DNA of 64,000 bases from Sabellastarte sp. h YS-2021 (taxonomy: Eukaryota > Annelida > Polychaeta > Sabellida > Sabellidae): positions 48,892,332 to 48,956,331 of the forward strand of contig OZ024938.1 in NCBI GenBank assembly GCA_964017235.1, read 5' to 3'. The notes below the pieces were generated by a model. That model saw only the letters and a list, made by a program, of their open reading frames with translations. It did not search any database and was not told where the DNA came from. The position numbers were made by a program, and so were the translations under genes. Shown here piece after piece: positions 60,440 through 64,000 of this stretch. Every line of letters starts with the position of its first letter. Within the stretch, counting starts at the first letter, position 1.

Positions 60440-62930
60440 TAAAGATGGTTATTCTTTAAGAAATATACAATACATTATTTGTCAGTTGCACTAGTGTACA
60501 CTTTGTGAATAATCATACTAATAGTTCTTAATCAAATAAAATGATAACTAATGGTGATAGAAAGCATTTACTTTGCTGAAGTTTTTAAAGCTGCTTGATA
60601 TTGTTCCAGTTATCCCATAGACAATTGAAATGGTGGTTCTTTTTATGATGATGTGGCATACTCTATTTGGTGAATAAAATGGGTACATAACCACTCAGTG
60701 GAAAAAAAGGTTTACTCAATTCTGATTACTATTATTCCATTACTTTATATGATGATTATATTTTTACTTTAGAGCAAATACTAAACTACAACGCTTTGAA
60801 GGATAAAAATCATAAACTAAACAAAATGAAGGTGAGGAGAAATTACATATTTGGAGATGCAGCATTGTCCAGTATGTGGAATATCACAACTAACATTTAG
60901 CAAATCATGGGTGAAATATCATTCATTAGTGTTTTTATATACAGTATATACATTGGAGCAACTACAAAACTATAATGCTTTTAAGCAAATTTTCTTCTAT
61001 TATTGAATCAAATAAACAAGATATTTTATTACAAATATGTGCAATTGTTTTTGCAAGTCCGTTTATAAACAAAATGTTATTTCTTCTATATAAATATACA
61101 TTTTATACATTTACATTTATGCAGCATTGTCCAGTTAATGTAGTTTATTTTTATCAAATATGATGGCTGATATTATTCCATTTTTATTTTGCACCACATA
61201 GGCTATTTCAGTAAAAAATTTTGTGGAATAAAAAATTATTCTATGAAACATATATTATCCTGAAGTTTCAAAAACAATCATAGTTTTAACATTACCAGAT
61301 GGTGGATCGATGTGCTCCACCAATTCTGTTTCATTCTCACTTCAGCCAAGTGTTCTTGAATTAATATTCACGTGTATTACATTGTACTCCTGGGTGTATC
61401 ATTTAATCCACCCATTAAACTCTGATGATACAATCCCTTTTAGATTATCTCAGAGTATCCAATCCATATAGAACTGTTAACTATGATCATCATGTCCAAT
61501 GTGTCAGTAAAAACGAAAATTTATATTACCACTCTGATACAACACTAAACTGTAATTATACTGTACATAAACTGAACAAAATATCACAATATTTCCATCG
61601 AAATCAACTTCTGAACTGTCTGAATTAGTTTCACAAATATAACCAAAGTAGTTGTCAAAAATGTCACAAAAGCACATTGGATATATACGTCACAGTGACG
61701 TCCAAGGCCTGATCATGTGACCAGGGTTTTTACAGTGGAATAGAATGTCATTTTAATATGTCTCTGTCATTGGTTAAAATAGACCCTGCATTTCTTTTAC
61801 GTCATTCTTCTCTCCACGACAAGTTAAAGATAGCTTCCACCAGGTTAAACTGTCCATAAATTAGCACACCGACTTAAGTAGGCAATTGGGAGAAATTATG
61901 AACAGCATAGTACTTTAGCACAGCTCATTTTTCCAGAATTGAGGCAATGGCGTCAGGTGATGGGTTGATAAATTTGTTTAATACATGATTACAACAATGG
62001 AAATGATTCATTTACATATTATGAGTTAAGCCAGAAAGGCCAAGGATTATAAATAATAGGCATCATGATTTCTATTGTGTTGGGATGAAAATATATCGGT
62101 CAATGTTGACTTCTGTCCTCAAATCGAGCCTTGACCAAGGTTTAAGAAATACACGAGAAAAGGAAGAGTTAAGCGGAACTGTATTGTTTGGCTTTATGAT
62201 TGTTAAGCAAAAAAAACCTTATTTGTCCGAAATAAAATAAAATAAATGGTTATAAGCTCAAATATATTCCTTCAAGGGTACAGTGACAAACCCTTATCTT
62301 TTATTTCACAAACAAAGTTGAAGTTGAGCTGAATTTAAATAGATAACTTTTATTAACTCAATAACTTGCTTAATGTTTTCTATTGTTCATTTTTATTTTT
62401 TAAATGCCACTGCATATAAATAATTCACATAAGATTCACACATTGAATATTCCGTGTCTTGATAAGTTTCAAACTGTTACAGTTTTACAATTTGATAGTA
62501 TCAGACTTACATAATTTGATAATTTGGTGACGTAACTTAAGCAGTGTAATATGGCACTTTAGGTTACTGATACCCCTGGATGCCCGACCATTCATTAATA
62601 TGTGTGGTATTTTTATTTCTGTCTATGTTACCAGTGTTACCAGTCAACTTGGTCGCTAACAAAGAGTAGACAAATGCACTTGACAAGTCTGAATAGAAAA
62701 AACAGTCACTGTATTTCCCATCTCACAAGGTCACACAGTTCTGCTGGTAAATCTGTCCCCAACACGCATGTGCACAAAGGAAGCTATCTACAACGTATCT
62801 GGACTTGATCCATAGAAACTAGGATACATTGTGGTTTCTGCATAGTTGAGACAGTTGGATAAATGGAAATAACTAAGGATTTGGTGGTTAACTCTATTTA
62901 ACACACTAAATCTACACCTTTGGGTTCTCA
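60440..62930. other. Intergenic, upstream of the lectin gene, no gene seen
   Basis: AT-rich sequence beyond the 5' end of the lectin gene. Several weak short ORFs show no domain or splice context. The lectin promoter probably lies in 60015-60300, but no clear TATA element was identified. Confidence 0.5.
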
Positions 62931-62934
62931 TGTC

Positions 62935-63060
62935 CCCTGTAAACAGGTCCTCCGTGGCCCAGGAAAATTGGTATCTAATCACAGGCTGTCACCTCTGTGT
63001 GGGTTCTACTCCCATGGATGTTGAATGGGACCCCAGTTGGGTAATATTACAATATATCAG
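62935..63060 (+). mobile_element. Family B SINE, partial
   Basis: GGTATCTAATCACAGGCTGT, CACCTCTGTGTGGGTTCTAC and TGTTGAATGGGACC match the family, with a damaged head. Confidence 0.55.
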
Positions 63061-63192
63061 TGTTTTGCTGTTTAGTATCATGCGTGGAAAGTCAGTTAAA
63101 AGGACTGAGTGGTGATTAGATTTGGCATTTAATTGTGCTTCTGGCCATTTAATTATTTGGCTGTCACCTCTGTGCTAGGCAGTTTGAAACCA

Positions 63193-63778
63193 GGGCCGGT
63201 ATTCACGAAGGGTCTTAGACTTAGCCAGGTCTTAGGCTTAAATGTGGTCTTAAAGTTGAGACTTTTGTCTCAGCTAAGTTTTGTCTTAAATCTGTATTCA
63301 CAAAAAGGGACTTAACTAAGTCCAAGATTATCAAATAACCACAGTGGTTTTATGTGTCATGTGACCTTTCTTTTCTGTTTCAAACTAAACTATTGGTGAT
63401 ATATATCGTTCATTTAATGCATTTTATCAAAGGAAAAGTGCTGTTTTGAAATGGAAAACCTTGTTACCACACATAAACTCCCAAAGACTGCTTTAGTGAG
63501 GTGTTCTGTATAATTATACTTTATTTACAGCCGTTTCAAATTTTGAAGTGGAGCAAAGTTTATGGCAGCCATATTTAAGTCCTCTTTACAAAACTTAAGC
63601 CCACTACCTATCAGTCTTAGAGTTGAGCCCTTGGCTAAGCCTAAGACCGGTCTTAAATTCTTTGTGAATACCACTAAGCCTAAGACAAAAGTCTTAGCAG
63701 TTTTTGGGCAGAAACTTGAGACAAAAGTCTCAACTTTAAGCCTAAGCCCTGGCTAAGACCTTTCGTGAATACGGGCCC
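63193..63778. mobile_element. Palindromic MITE
   Basis: The left end GGGCCGGTATTCACGAAGG pairs with the right end, inward GGGCCCGTATTCACGAAAGG, and the pairing extends inward through GTCTTAG and GAGACTTTTGTCTC motifs. CCAG on each side may be the target duplication but overlaps the terminus. No coding capacity. Confidence 0.8.
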
Positions 63779-63821
63779 AGGTCATGGAATTTGTAGACGA
63801 AGTCAAAGGTAGGGTTTTGCA

Positions 63822-63945
63822 CACCGTTCAGCAGCCAGGGTCATGTTGGAACAGGTCCTCGGCATAGTCACTTGTGAGGTTCGAGCCCACAGAGATGATG
63901 ACTAGATGCCAAACTTACTAACCACTAGGTCACTGAGGACCTGGA
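63822..63945 (-). mobile_element. Family B SINE
   Basis: On the minus strand: AGTGACCTAGTGGTTAGTAA, box B-like GGGCTCGAACCTC, and GAGGACCTGTTCCAACATGA. It is adjacent to the palindromic MITE that ends at 63778. Confidence 0.7.
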
Positions 63946-64000
63946 AACCTGTGGAATGTGTAATTAAGGCCTCCTCAGCTTTGACCCAAACTGTACACTC

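Noticed and set aside
1-64000. CRISPR array or bacterial operon
   Set aside because: The spliced genes and SINEs mark this as eukaryotic; the tandem arrays have no unique spacers.

Overview
The window is AT-rich eukaryotic DNA with GT-AG introns, a multi-exon lipid-transfer gene, a secreted lectin gene and many short interspersed and inverted-repeat elements. The mix (PAN plus C-type lectin protein, tRNA-derived SINEs, many MITEs, PIF/Harbinger and hAT-like elements) fits a marine invertebrate, most likely a mollusc such as a bivalve. That assignment is inference; no species-diagnostic gene is present.

Layout. Bases 1-26250 hold no recognisable complete gene. This part contains dispersed repeats, MITEs with readable target-site duplications (hAT-like at 3446-3798 and 6032-6414; TAA-type at 5320-5899; TA-type at 424-649, 2278-2502 and 11033-11266), satellite arrays at 6720-7310, 7490-9100 and 15290-15620, a 5S rRNA-derived copy near 13800-13910, a Harbinger-like nonautonomous element (17509-18623), and two weak orphan exon candidates on the minus strand.

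Bases 26263-31511 form a complete, apparently intact PIF/Harbinger transposon flanked by TAA on both sides. It carries a MADF plus BESS-like DNA-binding protein on the plus strand and a DDE (HARBI1-type) transposase on the minus strand, facing each other. Between them lie a 12-copy 43-bp minisatellite and a degenerate inverted copy of it. GC-rich subterminal repeats sit at both ends.

Bases 31512-38810 are repeat-rich intergenic DNA. A SEC14-like (CRAL-TRIO plus GOLD) gene follows on the plus strand, with 12 coding exons from 38851 to 52507 that join in frame to 417 residues; its introns hold a LINE relic, a 5S-derived copy and SINEs. A secreted PAN/C-type lectin gene lies on the minus strand, with 4 coding exons from 60014 to 55278 (261 residues). 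An 85-bp tandem array copies the splice acceptor of its third exon four times. The last 4 kb holds SINEs and a palindromic MITE.

The Harbinger element is the only multi-gene functional unit: the MADF protein probably supplies DNA binding and nuclear targeting for the transposase, as Myb-like partners do in known Harbinger elements. The SEC14-like and lectin genes are tail-to-tail neighbours with no evident functional link.
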